This document shows, piece by piece, positions 25,585-35,103 of a stretch of 64,000 nt of DNA. The notes beneath the pieces were generated by a model. The model saw only the letters and a program-made list of their open reading frames with translations. It ran no database searches and was not told where the DNA came from. How positions within the stretch are numbered: position 1 is the stretch's first letter; each line of letters opens with the position of its first letter. A program made the translations under genes and the position numbers. Source of the stretch: Mucilaginibacter aquaedulcis (GTDB lineage: Bacteria; Bacteroidota; Bacteroidia; Sphingobacteriales; Sphingobacteriaceae); assembly GCF_030409325.1 (NCBI RefSeq), contig NZ_JAUFPR010000004.1:543548-607547 (forward strand), given 5' to 3'.

Positions 25585-27123
25585 GTGTTAGTTAAAACTT
25601 TTGGCAGTGCGGTTTATGGTATTGAGGCAATTACTATAACGGTTGAAGTAAATATAGCGTCGGGGACTAAATATTATATCGTGGGCCTGCCCGATGTAGC
25701 CGTTAAGGAGAGTTATGTACGTATTGAATCGGCGCTGAAAAATTGCGGTTTCCGGATGCCCCGGCAGCAGGTGGTGGTAAATATGGCCCCGGCCGATATT
25801 AAAAAGGAGGGTTCGTCATACGACCTTACCATAGCTACGGGTATTTTAGCTGCCTCAGGGCAAATTGAGCCCGAAAACATGGATAAGTACATCATTATGG
25901 GAGAATTGTCGCTCGATGGCAGCCTGCAGCCCATTAAAGGCGCCCTGCCCATTGCCATACAAGCCCGCAAAGACGGTTTTAAAGGTTTTATCCTTCCCAA
26001 ACAAAACGCCCGCGAAGCAGCCATTGTAAACGATCTGGAAGTTTATGGCGTAGAGAATATTAAAGAAGTGGCGGGTTTTTTTAACGGCGATGTAACTATC
26101 AGCCCTGAAGTTGTAAACACCCGCGAAGAGTTTTATAATAGTCTGAGCAATTACGACAGTGATTTCAGCGAAGTAAAAGGGCAGGAAAATATTAAGCGTG
26201 CACTGGAAATAGCCGCAGCGGGTGGTCACAACGTTATTTTGATCGGTCCGCCGGGAGCAGGTAAAACCATGCTTGCGCGCAGGCTGCCATCTATTTTGCC
26301 CCCGCTAAGTTTATATGAATCCTTAGAAACAACCAAGATACATTCCGTGGCCGGTAAGCTGGCTGCAGCCGATGCCTTGGTTACTATAAGGCCGTTTCGA
26401 TCGCCCCATCATACTATCAGCGATGTGGCTTTGGTTGGTGGCGGCGGAAACCCGCAGCCGGGCGAAATTTCCCTGGCACATAATGGTGTTTTGTTTCTGG
26501 ATGAATTGCCCGAATTTAAGCGCAGCGCCCTTGAGGTAATGCGCCAACCGCTGGAAGAACGCCGTATAACCATATCAAGGGCCAAATTCACGGTCGATTA
26601 TCCATCCAGCTTTATGCTGGTGGCCAGTATGAACCCCTGCCCTTGCGGATATTATAATCATCCCGAAAAAGAATGTATCTGCCCGCCGGGGATGGTACAA
26701 AAGTATCTGAGCAAAATTTCTGGTCCGCTGTTGGATAGGATCGATCTGCATGTGGAAGTTACGCCTGTAAATTTCAGTGAGCTATCATCAGACCGCGCAG
26801 CTGAGAAAAGTGAGTTAATCCGCGAGCGGGTGATGAAGGCCCGGGAAATACAAGTTGAGCGCTTCGATAAAAGGACAGATCTGCATTCCAACGCGCAGAT
26901 GAGCCCCCAAATGGTTCGCGACCTCTGTAAAATTGATGCCGCCGGACAGGCCCTGCTCAAACGCGCTATGGAAAAACTGGGTCTATCGGCCCGGGCCTAC
27001 GACCGTATCCTGAAAGTGTCCCGCACCATCGCCGACCTGGCAGGCAGTGAGGGGATCAAATTGGAGCATTTAGCCGAAGCCATACATTTCAGAAGCTTGG
27101 ATAGAGAAGGCTGGGCTGGGTAG
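25585..27123 (+). CDS. yifB: YifB family Mg-chelatase-like AAA+ ATPase (ComM family)
   Basis: 512 residues starting at GTG 25585 (MLVKTFGSAVYGIEAI, the standard beginning). An N-terminal Lon-like/ribosomal S5-fold domain (~1-165) precedes an AAA+ core with Walker A GPPGAGKTMLARR (~222-234), Walker B LFLDELPEF and a sensor region RQPLEERRITISRAK. A cysteine-rich insert NPCPCGYYNHPEKECICPPG (~349-368) fits zinc binding. ComM, a relative, drives branch migration during natural transformation; in Bacteroidota the role is unconfirmed. Cytosolic. A likely promoter word (TATCTTTC, one mismatch) precedes it. Confidence 0.93.
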   Translation: MLVKTFGSAVYGIEAITITVEVNIASGTKYYIVGLPDVAVKESYVRIESALKNCGFRMPRQQVVVNMAPADIKKEGSSYDLTIATGILAASGQIEPENMDKYIIMGELSLDGSLQPIKGALPIAIQARKDGFKGFILPKQNAREAAIVNDLEVYGVENIKEVAGFFNGDVTISPEVVNTREEFYNSLSNYDSDFSEVKGQENIKRALEIAAAGGHNVILIGPPGAGKTMLARRLPSILPPLSLYESLETTKIHSVAGKLAAADALVTIRPFRSPHHTISDVALVGGGGNPQPGEISLAHNGVLFLDELPEFKRSALEVMRQPLEERRITISRAKFTVDYPSSFMLVASMNPCPCGYYNHPEKECICPPGMVQKYLSKISGPLLDRIDLHVEVTPVNFSELSSDRAAEKSELIRERVMKAREIQVERFDKRTDLHSNAQMSPQMVRDLCKIDAAGQALLKRAMEKLGLSARAYDRILKVSRTIADLAGSEGIKLEHLAEAIHFRSLDREGWAG

Positions 27124-27429
27124 TATGGAGACGGAGTCTTCAGGCATAGTGTTTCGTAGTTAGAAAACTACGGATAGCGAGACTATTAGGTTTTCTAATC
27201 CTGGCGCAAATATGGGTTTGGCCAAAAGAGTAATGGCTACTTAATATTACATTATATACACCGTAACTAATATATTACGAAGCCGGGCAATGCTAAGAGT
27301 AAAACAAAGCACCTGAATATCTTACAGGATGTTACCGATAGCAGGCCCTTAATCGGCGCGCTGTTTTTATTAATTACAAACTTAAAATATTTGCTTTTAT
27401 TAAAATTTATTTATAGTTTCACTTGGAGT
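27124..27429. other. Gene-free stretch with two small hairpins
   Basis: No gene is evident. CGTAGTTAGAAAACTACG at 27155-27172 is a seven-pair hairpin with a four-base loop, and ATTAG...CTAAT at 27185-27199 is a second. They may end yifB transcription or be part of a dispersed element. The end of the stretch must hold the promoter of the response regulator gene. Confidence 0.4.
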
Positions 27430-27810
27430 ATGCGCACGGAAGAGCCTAATAAGAAGATCATCATATTTGATGATGACGAAGATATCCTTTCTATTTGCAG
27501 TTATATTTTGGAAGAGCAGGCTTGGGAAGTGCATACTTTCACCAACTGCAATGATATAATTGACAAAGTAGAGCGCATTATGCCGGATGTTATTTTAATG
27601 GACAACTGGATACCCGATGCCGGTGGAATTATTGCCACCCAAACGCTTAAAAGTGTTGACGAATTAAAACATATTCCGGTTATATATTTTTCGGCCAATA
27701 GCGATATTCAGATGCTGGCCAACCATGCTGGTGCGCAAAGCTACCTGGCCAAGCCGTTTGATCTGGATGAACTGGAACGGGTTATCAATACCGTACTTGT
27801 AACGCACTAA
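27430..27810 (+). CDS. Stand-alone response regulator receiver protein
   Basis: 126 residues from the ATG at 27430, with a GGAG ribosome site just upstream. It is a single CheY-like receiver domain: acidic pocket IIFDDDEDIL (~11-20), phospho-acceptor Asp in VILMDNWIPDAGG (~55-58), the Ser of YFSANSD and the Lys of YLAKPFDLDEL. No output domain follows, so it probably signals through a protein partner. No histidine kinase is adjacent, making it an orphan. Confidence 0.9.
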   Translation: MRTEEPNKKIIIFDDDEDILSICSYILEEQAWEVHTFTNCNDIIDKVERIMPDVILMDNWIPDAGGIIATQTLKSVDELKHIPVIYFSANSDIQMLANHAGAQSYLAKPFDLDELERVINTVLVTH

Positions 27811-27837
27811 TTATAAACCTGAATGATATCATAACAG

Positions 27838-27869
27838 AAAACCCTCACCATTAACGATGAGGGTTTTTC
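27838..27869. terminator. Bidirectional terminator
   Basis: AAAACCCTCA/TGAGGGTTTT stem with A and T runs on both sides, between the convergent receiver gene and the beta-barrel gene. Confidence 0.8.
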
Positions 27870-27894
27870 TATTTTAGGTAGTGTTTGTTTGATG

Positions 27895-30870
27895 CTATTC
27901 AGGTGAACCTGGTCCACCTGGGCCTGGGCCGATACCCGGAGGAGGTGGGTTGCCGCCGCCATCTCTTCTGCCACCCCCATCTCTGAAGTTTCTGTTATCC
28001 TGTTGTACCGGAGCCTTTCCCGCAAATTTTTGCAGGCGCAGCGTAAACGTTAACAAGTAGTAACGGGCAAGCCTGTTTACACGAGTTTGGGTGATTGAAC
28101 TGGCTGTTGGTACAGATGTAAAGCCTGTATTTTGATTGAAAAGGTCGAAGCCTGATAGGCGGAGAGTAGCTATCTTATTTTTCAGGAACCTGCGTTCAAC
28201 ATACAAATTTAATATGTTTGGATTGGTAACCTGGATGTTTGAGGCATAGCCATAATTGGTAGCCTTTGTGTAATCATAGCTGAACACCCAATCGCCAAAG
28301 TAATTTTTACCGTTTAACCCAACGTTCCATGTTCTGAAGTTTGTTAAGCCATCGTTTAGCTCACTTCTTACAGAGTTACTGGTTCTGTTGATAGAATAAT
28401 TAGTTAAAACCTGGGCGTCAATTATATTGGCCAAATCAACCCGGAAACGAAGTTCGGGAGTAAGCACAAGGTTTTTTCCAATATTTTTTAACCTATTGGC
28501 ATCAATATCTGCTTGTGTTGCCGTAAGCGGGTCCAAAGCAGTAAGATTGGTCAAATAACCCACATTATTATTGTAGGTAGCTGTACCGTTAAATGTAAGT
28601 GAGTATTTGCGCTGAGCCCATGGTTTTGAGTAGGTTAAACGACCGCTTATATTATAATAACCATCGGCATTTAAATACTGGGTTAAAATTTTGTTTGAAC
28701 TATTAGAGCTGATAGTATTAGTCACCACCTGGTTGCTTACCTGTTGATATGAGAAATTGGCAAAAAACACATCGCCGGTAGCAAAGCTGAAATTATTATA
28801 CCGGATAGACACGTTATTGGTGAACGCCGGGTTAAGGTTTGGGTTACCAACAACAGGATAAAGAGCATTTGAATAATCAACCACCGGTTGTAACTGGGTG
28901 AAGGTTGGTGCGGCGTTTGAACCATTATAATTCACGCTGAATGATTTGCTGCGTGAAAAATTGTAGATAAACCTTGCAGTAGGAATAATGTTAAAAGTAG
29001 ATTTATGCGTAATAATATCATTCAAAGGCGAGTCGCCATCTAAAACAGAAGGCTGCACACCCAGGCCTAAGGTGTAGTTATACTTTTTTTCTATAAAGCG
29101 ATAATTTAAGCCTATCCTGTTGGTGGTAAAGGTATAGTTATACTGGTTACTCAATAAATCAGAGCGGTTATAATCATTGCTGGTACTTAATGTATCTGTT
29201 TCCTTATTATTGGCAGTAACAGAATGGTTAAAGGCATAGTTAAGTTCCAGGTATGAGCGCTTGCCCAGCGGTTCCAGATATGACAGATTGGTACCCCAGC
29301 TATTGGTACGGCTGTAAGTATTTATCAACTGATTTATGGGAGCTGTAGGAGTACCTGCAGTATACATATATACAGGGTTTTGATATGACCACGTTGGCGC
29401 AGAGCTTGCATTTACCAAAATGCTTAAATTACGACGGTGACCAAACCTGTGATTATATAGCGCAGTGATACCATAATTTGGCGCTTGCGAATCACCGTTG
29501 CTGATAGAGCTATATTTAGTTATGCCTTGTTTTTGAGTAAGCGATACACTATCAACCTCATTGGTGTTAGTCCCGCCGTAAGAGAACGTTGGGGTTATCT
29601 TTAAATAATTGATGGTATCGGGTTTGTACTCCATATTCCAGGTAAAACGATGATTGATGTTCTCATCTTTTTCCAGGCTGTATTGGGTTTGCTGGCTGGG
29701 GTTGGTTGATGAAGTATTTTGCTGGAATATGTTATTAGTTGTTGATGTGGTATTATCAGCAAAGCTATAACTACCATACACAGAAAGGTTTTTACCCCAC
29801 TGATCGCGAAAGTTTACACCGATAGAGCGGGCATCTGTGATACCATTTTGGGCCGTTATCAAACTTCCGGAATTGAAACTGCCACGGCCGGCATTGCCAC
29901 GGCCGCCGCCGCCACCAAAACCACCGCCTCCGCCTGCTCCAAAGCCACCACCCCCTCCTCCTCCGCCACCACCGCGGGTGCCGGTGCTTCCGAACGAGAA
30001 GGTATTTACGTTGGTATTGTTAAAACTACCCTGAACAGCAATCTGCTGATCGCCATTGAAGGTGAATACGTTTAATGACCCTATATAGCGGTTGGCATTA
30101 GGAATGCCCTGGCTTTTTGGCAAGGCGTCTTCACCATCACCTGCAGTAGCCTGGCCGGTGTAGCCATAGTTTTTATCTTTCCTGATGGTGATGTTCATGA
30201 TCTTATCGGGCTCGCCGGTTTTAACGCCGGTTAAGTTGGCCTGATCGCCATAATCATCAATCATTTGTATGTTTTCAATAATATCGGCAGGCAGGTTTTT
30301 AGTGGCGCTTTGTACGTCGCCGCCCATGTAATCCTTGCCGTTTATACGTACTTTGGTTACCTGTTTACCCTGTGTGGTGATATTTCCATTTACGTCAACA
30401 TCAACACCGGGAAGTTTTTTGATCAGATCTTCGGTGGGAGCGTTTTCGCGCACTTTATAGGAGCTTGCATTGTAAACAACGGTATCTTCCTTAATGGTAA
30501 TAGGGTTGGCCGCGCCAACAATGGTAACCTGATTCAGCATGCTGGTTGAAAGCTGCATCACGATATTGCCCAGATCAACCGGTTTGTTATCATTAGTTAA
30601 AGCAAAATGTTTTTTAACAGCAGTAAAACCAATGGATGAGATGGTAAGCGTCATCTGGGTACCTTTTATACCCGAGAAAGCAAATTTTCCGTTAGCATCG
30701 GCAATGGATATGGTACTGTCCCCTCCGTTTGATATTAGCTTGATGCTGCTGCCGGGTAGTGATAGTTTGGTAGAATCAACTACGGTGCCACTTACATCAT
30801 GCGTGCTTTGTGCAAATGAGTTAAATGCAAATAAAAAGGTAAAACTTAAAATGAGGAACAGGGGTTTCAT
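27895..30870 (-). CDS. Outer-membrane beta-barrel protein with carboxypeptidase-regulatory and plug domains
   Basis: 991 residues with signal peptide (cleavage after FNSFAQ). Order: CarboxypepD_reg-like domain (~22-105), a TonB-dependent-receptor plug-like region (~110-225, with TVVYNASSYKVRENAPTEDL), a Gly-rich insert around residues 285-320 (mostly runs of Gly with a few Phe, Arg, Asn), then a large barrel of alternating hydrophobic strands to the end. The tail is Pro/Gly-rich (PPPPGIGPGPGGPG). No TonB box was identified and there is no SusD partner, so it may not be a nutrient importer of the SusCD type. Stop lies next to a shared terminator. Confidence 0.9.
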   Translation of the reverse strand: MKPLFLILSFTFLFAFNSFAQSTHDVSGTVVDSTKLSLPGSSIKLISNGGDSTISIADANGKFAFSGIKGTQMTLTISSIGFTAVKKHFALTNDNKPVDLGNIVMQLSTSMLNQVTIVGAANPITIKEDTVVYNASSYKVRENAPTEDLIKKLPGVDVDVNGNITTQGKQVTKVRINGKDYMGGDVQSATKNLPADIIENIQMIDDYGDQANLTGVKTGEPDKIMNITIRKDKNYGYTGQATAGDGEDALPKSQGIPNANRYIGSLNVFTFNGDQQIAVQGSFNNTNVNTFSFGSTGTRGGGGGGGGGGFGAGGGGGFGGGGGRGNAGRGSFNSGSLITAQNGITDARSIGVNFRDQWGKNLSVYGSYSFADNTTSTTNNIFQQNTSSTNPSQQTQYSLEKDENINHRFTWNMEYKPDTINYLKITPTFSYGGTNTNEVDSVSLTQKQGITKYSSISNGDSQAPNYGITALYNHRFGHRRNLSILVNASSAPTWSYQNPVYMYTAGTPTAPINQLINTYSRTNSWGTNLSYLEPLGKRSYLELNYAFNHSVTANNKETDTLSTSNDYNRSDLLSNQYNYTFTTNRIGLNYRFIEKKYNYTLGLGVQPSVLDGDSPLNDIITHKSTFNIIPTARFIYNFSRSKSFSVNYNGSNAAPTFTQLQPVVDYSNALYPVVGNPNLNPAFTNNVSIRYNNFSFATGDVFFANFSYQQVSNQVVTNTISSNSSNKILTQYLNADGYYNISGRLTYSKPWAQRKYSLTFNGTATYNNNVGYLTNLTALDPLTATQADIDANRLKNIGKNLVLTPELRFRVDLANIIDAQVLTNYSINRTSNSVRSELNDGLTNFRTWNVGLNGKNYFGDWVFSYDYTKATNYGYASNIQVTNPNILNLYVERRFLKNKIATLRLSGFDLFNQNTGFTSVPTASSITQTRVNRLARYYLLTFTLRLQKFAGKAPVQQDNRNFRDGGGRRDGGGNPPPPGIGPGPGGPGSPE

Positions 30871-31030
30871 AAAGTGTTTGTTCGGCTTCTGTTGTTATTA
30901 GTTAAATCAATAGACACAATCGGAACGCAAATGTTCAATTTATAAAGTATTAAATGCCAAAAGAACATATGATTGTTACATATTTGGGGTTAAAGGGCTA
31001 TCAATCATAGCATTGTTACAATGTCCGAAC

Positions 31031-31062
31031 ACAGAAAAAGCCGGTATTCCGGCTTTTTCTGT
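31031..31062 (-). terminator. Terminator after the collagen-like gene
   Basis: ACAGAAAAAGCCGG/CCGGCTTTTTCTGT is a long perfect stem with T-runs on both strands; it lies 26 bases after the minus-strand collagen-like gene. Confidence 0.8.
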
Positions 31063-31087
31063 GTTTTTATAGTGCGTATATGAGTTG

Positions 31088-31765
31088 TTAATTCACATGC
31101 AAAGCTAAAGCAACTTCGTTATAGTTGCGAAGATTGATACCCGGATGAGTAACCTGTAGTGTGGTGAGGCCAGTACCAGGGATAATTACAACTTTGAAAT
31201 CAAGTCCTCCCTGTGAAAAGTTAGCTTTAACATTTACATAGCCTACGCCAAAGTCTGAAAGTGTAATAGTGCGGCCAACTTCGCTGTAAGGCAGTGCAAA
31301 ATACCCGGTAGTGCTGCCGGTTGTTCTGAAGTAAACCAAGATAACACCGCTATCTACAATATCCTGCGTAATAGCCGGTACGTTAAACGTTGTGAAACCG
31401 GTAAGCGTAACACTCTTATTAACTAAAAGATAACTTTGAACATTGGCTCCATCTGCACCTGCCGGTCCCTGTGGTCCGGTTGGTCCTGCCGGCCCTTGAG
31501 GTCCTGCGGGTCCCTGTGGACCTGCCGGGCCTTGTGATCCGGTTGGTCCTGTTGGCCCCGCCGGGCCTTGTGGCCCAGTAGCCCCTTGCGGGCCTGCCGG
31601 TCCCTGTGCGCCGGTATCGCCCTGAGGGCCCTGTGCACCGTCGGCACCATTTGTGCCATTTGTGCCATTAGCACCCGCTGGCCCGGTTGCACCGTCCTTT
31701 TTACAGGCGCTGATGTTTAAAAAGCAGGCCATTAAAACGAGGTACAAGAGTCGTTTTATTTTCAT
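31088..31765 (-). CDS. Collagen-like repeat lipoprotein
   Basis: 225 residues. Lipoprotein signal with lipobox NISAC (Cys21). Residues ~25-107 are a continuous Gly-X-Y repeat (GPQ, GPA, GPT, GAT, GSQ and similar), which would form a triple-helical stalk as in bacterial collagen-like proteins; Gln, Ala and Thr replace the hydroxyproline sites. The C-terminal ~115 residues form a compact beta-rich head (VTLTGFTTFNVPAI). It should be anchored to the outer membrane and project outwards. The repeat tract is prone to slippage changes in length. A clean terminator follows. Confidence 0.9.
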   Translation of the reverse strand: MKIKRLLYLVLMACFLNISACKKDGATGPAGANGTNGTNGADGAQGPQGDTGAQGPAGPQGATGPQGPAGPTGPTGSQGPAGPQGPAGPQGPAGPTGPQGPAGADGANVQSYLLVNKSVTLTGFTTFNVPAITQDIVDSGVILVYFRTTGSTTGYFALPYSEVGRTITLSDFGVGYVNVKANFSQGGLDFKVVIIPGTGLTTLQVTHPGINLRNYNEVALALHVN

Positions 31766-31967
31766 AAATCTTGAAAGTTTAATATTGATAGTGCTTTATT
31801 ACGGATGCAGGCACAATTAGTTTCAGAAGGGGTAAATTCAGGAACAATTATTGTGCACCTCCATGTTTAATTATGTTTTGGAGCACAAGTAGTTAATAAA
31901 CAAAAGTTTAAAAAAAGAAAATAACAAAGCTGCATGTGTTTCGTTAAGATTAATATAAATTTAACCT

Positions 31968-32240
31968 ATGAAAAATATTAGCAACACATTGCACACCAAG
32001 ATACACCATTGGATTGATGGAATAGGCTTCAGGCTAAACGCATCACAAACAAACAACAAAAGCCATATCACAACCAATCATTATTTTTTTGAAACGTTCA
32101 ATTTTTTTGAAAAAAAGAAGCAGGACGATCCAAAAAGCACCAAATTCTTATGTTTTGATGCTTACGGCGAAAAAATCAATGTAAAGTCGTTGCTTGACCT
32201 TCAGGTTGCTTTTTTTGAAAATATCAGCCAGCTTAAGTAA
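31968..32240 (+). CDS. Small hypothetical protein
   Basis: 90 residues, ATG at 31968, rich in Asn, Lys, Phe and His with no signal peptide or membrane segment. No domain recognised. It stands between two oppositely oriented genes with intergenic space on both sides and no RBS of note, so it could be spurious, but the frame is closed and its composition is normal for the region. Confidence 0.45.
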   Translation: MKNISNTLHTKIHHWIDGIGFRLNASQTNNKSHITTNHYFFETFNFFEKKKQDDPKSTKFLCFDAYGEKINVKSLLDLQVAFFENISQLK

Positions 32241-32313
32241 TTAAACTTGCTGTGTATTATCCAGACCACCAATATCGCTTTTTAAATAATCAGTGCCGCT
32301 TTCGGGTACAGCA

Positions 32314-32349
32314 ATAAAAAAAATCCTGCTTAAATTAATAAGCAGGATT
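32314..32349 (-). terminator. Rho-independent terminator of the metalloprotease gene
   Basis: On the minus strand, stem AATCCTGCTTA/TAAGCAGGATT is followed by a run of T residues, just past the metalloprotease stop at 32378. Confidence 0.8.
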
Positions 32350-32377
32350 GGACGTGTAGGCTAACGGGCTAATCCTG

Positions 32378-35020
32378 TTACTTATCAGTAACCGTTCTGG
32401 GCCAGCAATTCATATAATCATTTACGTTATTTTCTTTCAGCAGCTCATCAGTATTGATGGCGCGTATACCCATTGGCGAAAAATTAACTATTGGCCTGGT
32501 TGGGTTCAATGCCTCCTTGATCCTCAGGTGCAAATCGGCAAAATGTGCAGCTGTTAAGGCATCGCCGCCTTTAGGTAAGCCTGCATCTATTTTCTTTAAC
32601 TCGGCACGAACCATCGGCCTGATGTCAGAAAGGGCAATGTTTATAGGGGTTAAGCCAAATGCAGCCAGCTGGGCCGGGTTTATGCCGGGGAAAGAAGCGC
32701 TGGCATCTGTAGTTAGCAGGCCCTTCAGGTTATCTACATAGCCCCGCTGCAAGTTGCGCTTAAAAGCATCGGGTTTGCTATTGTTAAATACCCCTGCACG
32801 TATATCAGTAAACAAATTGGCTACGGTGTAGGCATTAGTTCCGTTTTTGGCTTCGTTATCATACATACGCGCCAGTTTTGAAGGGTTAAGTACGTTGCCA
32901 AGCACCGCAACCTGGAGCGATTTAATGCGGTTAAGTATTACGCCATTATCAAACTTACTCAATTCGGGCTTGTTGATGAGCCAAAGCGGGGTTTCAAATA
33001 ACTGCTTGTTTAAAAAGAGCTCGGCATCGCGCTGGCGGGTTTTACTTACAAAATCATAAACGGCACCTTTTTGATCATAGGTTTTAAAGTTTTCGTTCAT
33101 ACCGCCAATATTGGTGGTAACATGACCCATGTACCTGTTAAACTGGTTCAAAATCTCACCATATAACTCGGCCACATCACTGAAGTTTTCGTTTTTTTGA
33201 TAGGTCCATTTTTCCAGATTAGGCAATATCCGTTTTAGGTTGGCTATACCATAAGTGCCGGCTTTCATGGCATTATCGCCAAGATCTTCGTTTTGCAAAC
33301 GCGGGTCAATAGAGGTGCCTTGCCTGCCGAAGTAATATAATGGATTGCCGGCCTTTTTATCGGTCCAGCCCGCTAAGATCTCTTTTTCCTGCTGCGCGGT
33401 TTTATTGCCTGGGAACCAGCTGTAGCCCCATTTTATGGCCCAAAGATCATACTCGCCTATTTGCGGATAAAGATGGGTAACGCCATCACCTGGCTGAGCT
33501 ATGTAGTTAAAACGGGCATAATCCATAATTGACGGTGCTGTGCCATGTTTATCAGTAAATGATTTCGACCGCAGTGAATCAACCGGATAAGCGTAGCTTG
33601 AACCAAAGTTATGCGGCAGGCCCAGGGTATGGCCAATTTCGTGCGATGATACAAAGCGGATCAGTTCGCCCATTTGCACATCGGTAAACTGAGCTTTGCG
33701 AGCGGCCGGGTTTACCGCTGCTGTTTGTATCAGGTACCAATCGCGAAGCAAACTCATTACGTTGTGATACCAACCTACATGGCTCTCCAGGATCTCGCCT
33801 GTGCGCGGGTCAGAAACGTGTGGGCCGTAAGCATTCTCCACATCAGAGGCAAAATACCTGATCACGCTGTAACGGGCATCTTCTGTACTAAATTGAGGGT
33901 CTTGCTTTGGTGTTGGCGCTTCCTTACCTACAATAGCGTTTTTAAATCCGGCAGCTTCAAATGCTTTGTTCCAATCGTTTATACCCTGAATAAGATAGGG
34001 TACCCATTTTTTAGGTGTTGCGGGGTCAATGTAATAAACTATTTGCTTTTTGGGCTCAACCAGTTGTCCGTTGGCATAGGCCACTGGATCTTTAGGTTCC
34101 AGTTTCCAGCGATGAATGTAGCCTGTTACCAACGATTTTTGTGCATTGGTACCGTAATCAGTTTGGCGCTGACCAAAATAGCCTACCCTTTCATCGCTGA
34201 TGCGGGCCTTCATAGGTATTTTGGGCAGTAATACCATTGATGTATTCAGTTCAAAGGTTATTGCTCCATTGGTGTTATCGGTTGGCGAATCGCCGGCGCG
34301 GTAAGTTTTGAGGGTGCGCGCCTCCAGGTTTATCGGGAAGCTTTTAATAGTATCGATATATGAACGGGTATTATCAACGCCTGAAATTTTGTAAGCTTTT
34401 TTAACATCGTCAGATAATCCAATGGCGCTTACATCGCCATTGTAAAAATCGGTAACATCAATGAGTACGCCTGTGGTATCCTTATTGAATGCCTTGATAT
34501 CAAATGAGGCCAAAACGGCATCAAGGTTTGAGTTTTTAACAGACTCATACATATCTGAAGTGCTATCGGCACGAATAGAATAGCTGGGCACACGAATAAA
34601 TATCTGTTTATCATGACGCTCCCATTTCCAAACCTGATCATTCAGCATTTCGCCACCGTATTGCTGGGTAAATGTTTTGAGGCCTCCCGGAGTTTTTACA
34701 AAACGGGTAACCACCAGCATTTCGCGGTTAATTAACGAATCGGGGATCTCATAATAATATTTGCCGTCAACTTTATAAGTATTGAAAAGGCCGCTGTCTG
34801 CCTTTATCTTATCAGTTATCAGCTCACTGAATTTTTTAATGCCGTCTTTTTTGGGTGTGCCAACAGTTGCTGTGGTAGTGGTTCCGGAGGGGCCGGATGA
34901 TGTTTTGAGGGTTAGGGTTTGATTTGCTGCATGCTTTTTTGATGCACAGGAGCTGGCTAAAACTGCAAGCAAGCACGCGGCTCCATATAGATATTGGACC
35001 GCTAAAAATTTTTGTTTCAT
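32378..35020 (-). CDS. Zinc-dependent metalloprotease lipoprotein (DUF5117/DUF5118 type)
   Basis: 880 residues. Lipoprotein signal with lipobox LASSC (Cys25). The zinc motif is SSHEIGHTLGLPHNFGSS (~460-477), HExxHxxGxxHN, of metzincin type. The N-terminal part resembles DUF5118 and DUF5117 (EIPDSLINREMLVVTRFV...), which precede this catalytic region in the Bacteroidota family. The C-terminal ~250 residues are a helical domain. It likely sits on the outer membrane facing the periplasm or the outside and degrades or processes proteins. It is followed by a terminator and stands alone. Confidence 0.9.
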   Translation of the reverse strand: MKQKFLAVQYLYGAACLLAVLASSCASKKHAANQTLTLKTSSGPSGTTTTATVGTPKKDGIKKFSELITDKIKADSGLFNTYKVDGKYYYEIPDSLINREMLVVTRFVKTPGGLKTFTQQYGGEMLNDQVWKWERHDKQIFIRVPSYSIRADSTSDMYESVKNSNLDAVLASFDIKAFNKDTTGVLIDVTDFYNGDVSAIGLSDDVKKAYKISGVDNTRSYIDTIKSFPINLEARTLKTYRAGDSPTDNTNGAITFELNTSMVLLPKIPMKARISDERVGYFGQRQTDYGTNAQKSLVTGYIHRWKLEPKDPVAYANGQLVEPKKQIVYYIDPATPKKWVPYLIQGINDWNKAFEAAGFKNAIVGKEAPTPKQDPQFSTEDARYSVIRYFASDVENAYGPHVSDPRTGEILESHVGWYHNVMSLLRDWYLIQTAAVNPAARKAQFTDVQMGELIRFVSSHEIGHTLGLPHNFGSSYAYPVDSLRSKSFTDKHGTAPSIMDYARFNYIAQPGDGVTHLYPQIGEYDLWAIKWGYSWFPGNKTAQQEKEILAGWTDKKAGNPLYYFGRQGTSIDPRLQNEDLGDNAMKAGTYGIANLKRILPNLEKWTYQKNENFSDVAELYGEILNQFNRYMGHVTTNIGGMNENFKTYDQKGAVYDFVSKTRQRDAELFLNKQLFETPLWLINKPELSKFDNGVILNRIKSLQVAVLGNVLNPSKLARMYDNEAKNGTNAYTVANLFTDIRAGVFNNSKPDAFKRNLQRGYVDNLKGLLTTDASASFPGINPAQLAAFGLTPINIALSDIRPMVRAELKKIDAGLPKGGDALTAAHFADLHLRIKEALNPTRPIVNFSPMGIRAINTDELLKENNVNDYMNCWPRTVTDK

Positions 35021-35103
35021 TTAATAAGAAGAGTTTGAACCGTAAACATAATAAAATATCAGCTTTTTATGATGATATATGGAGGGCTGGTGATAGTCGC
35101 ACA

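Noticed and set aside
29837..30075. Proline-rich frames opposite the glycine-run insert of the barrel protein
   Set aside because: Pro runs are the antisense of Gly codons; no RBS, and the sense gene is certain.
31423..31692. Repeats in the collagen-like gene as a CRISPR array
   Set aside because: The repeat period is nine bases and in frame with Gly-X-Y; no spacers of CRISPR type.
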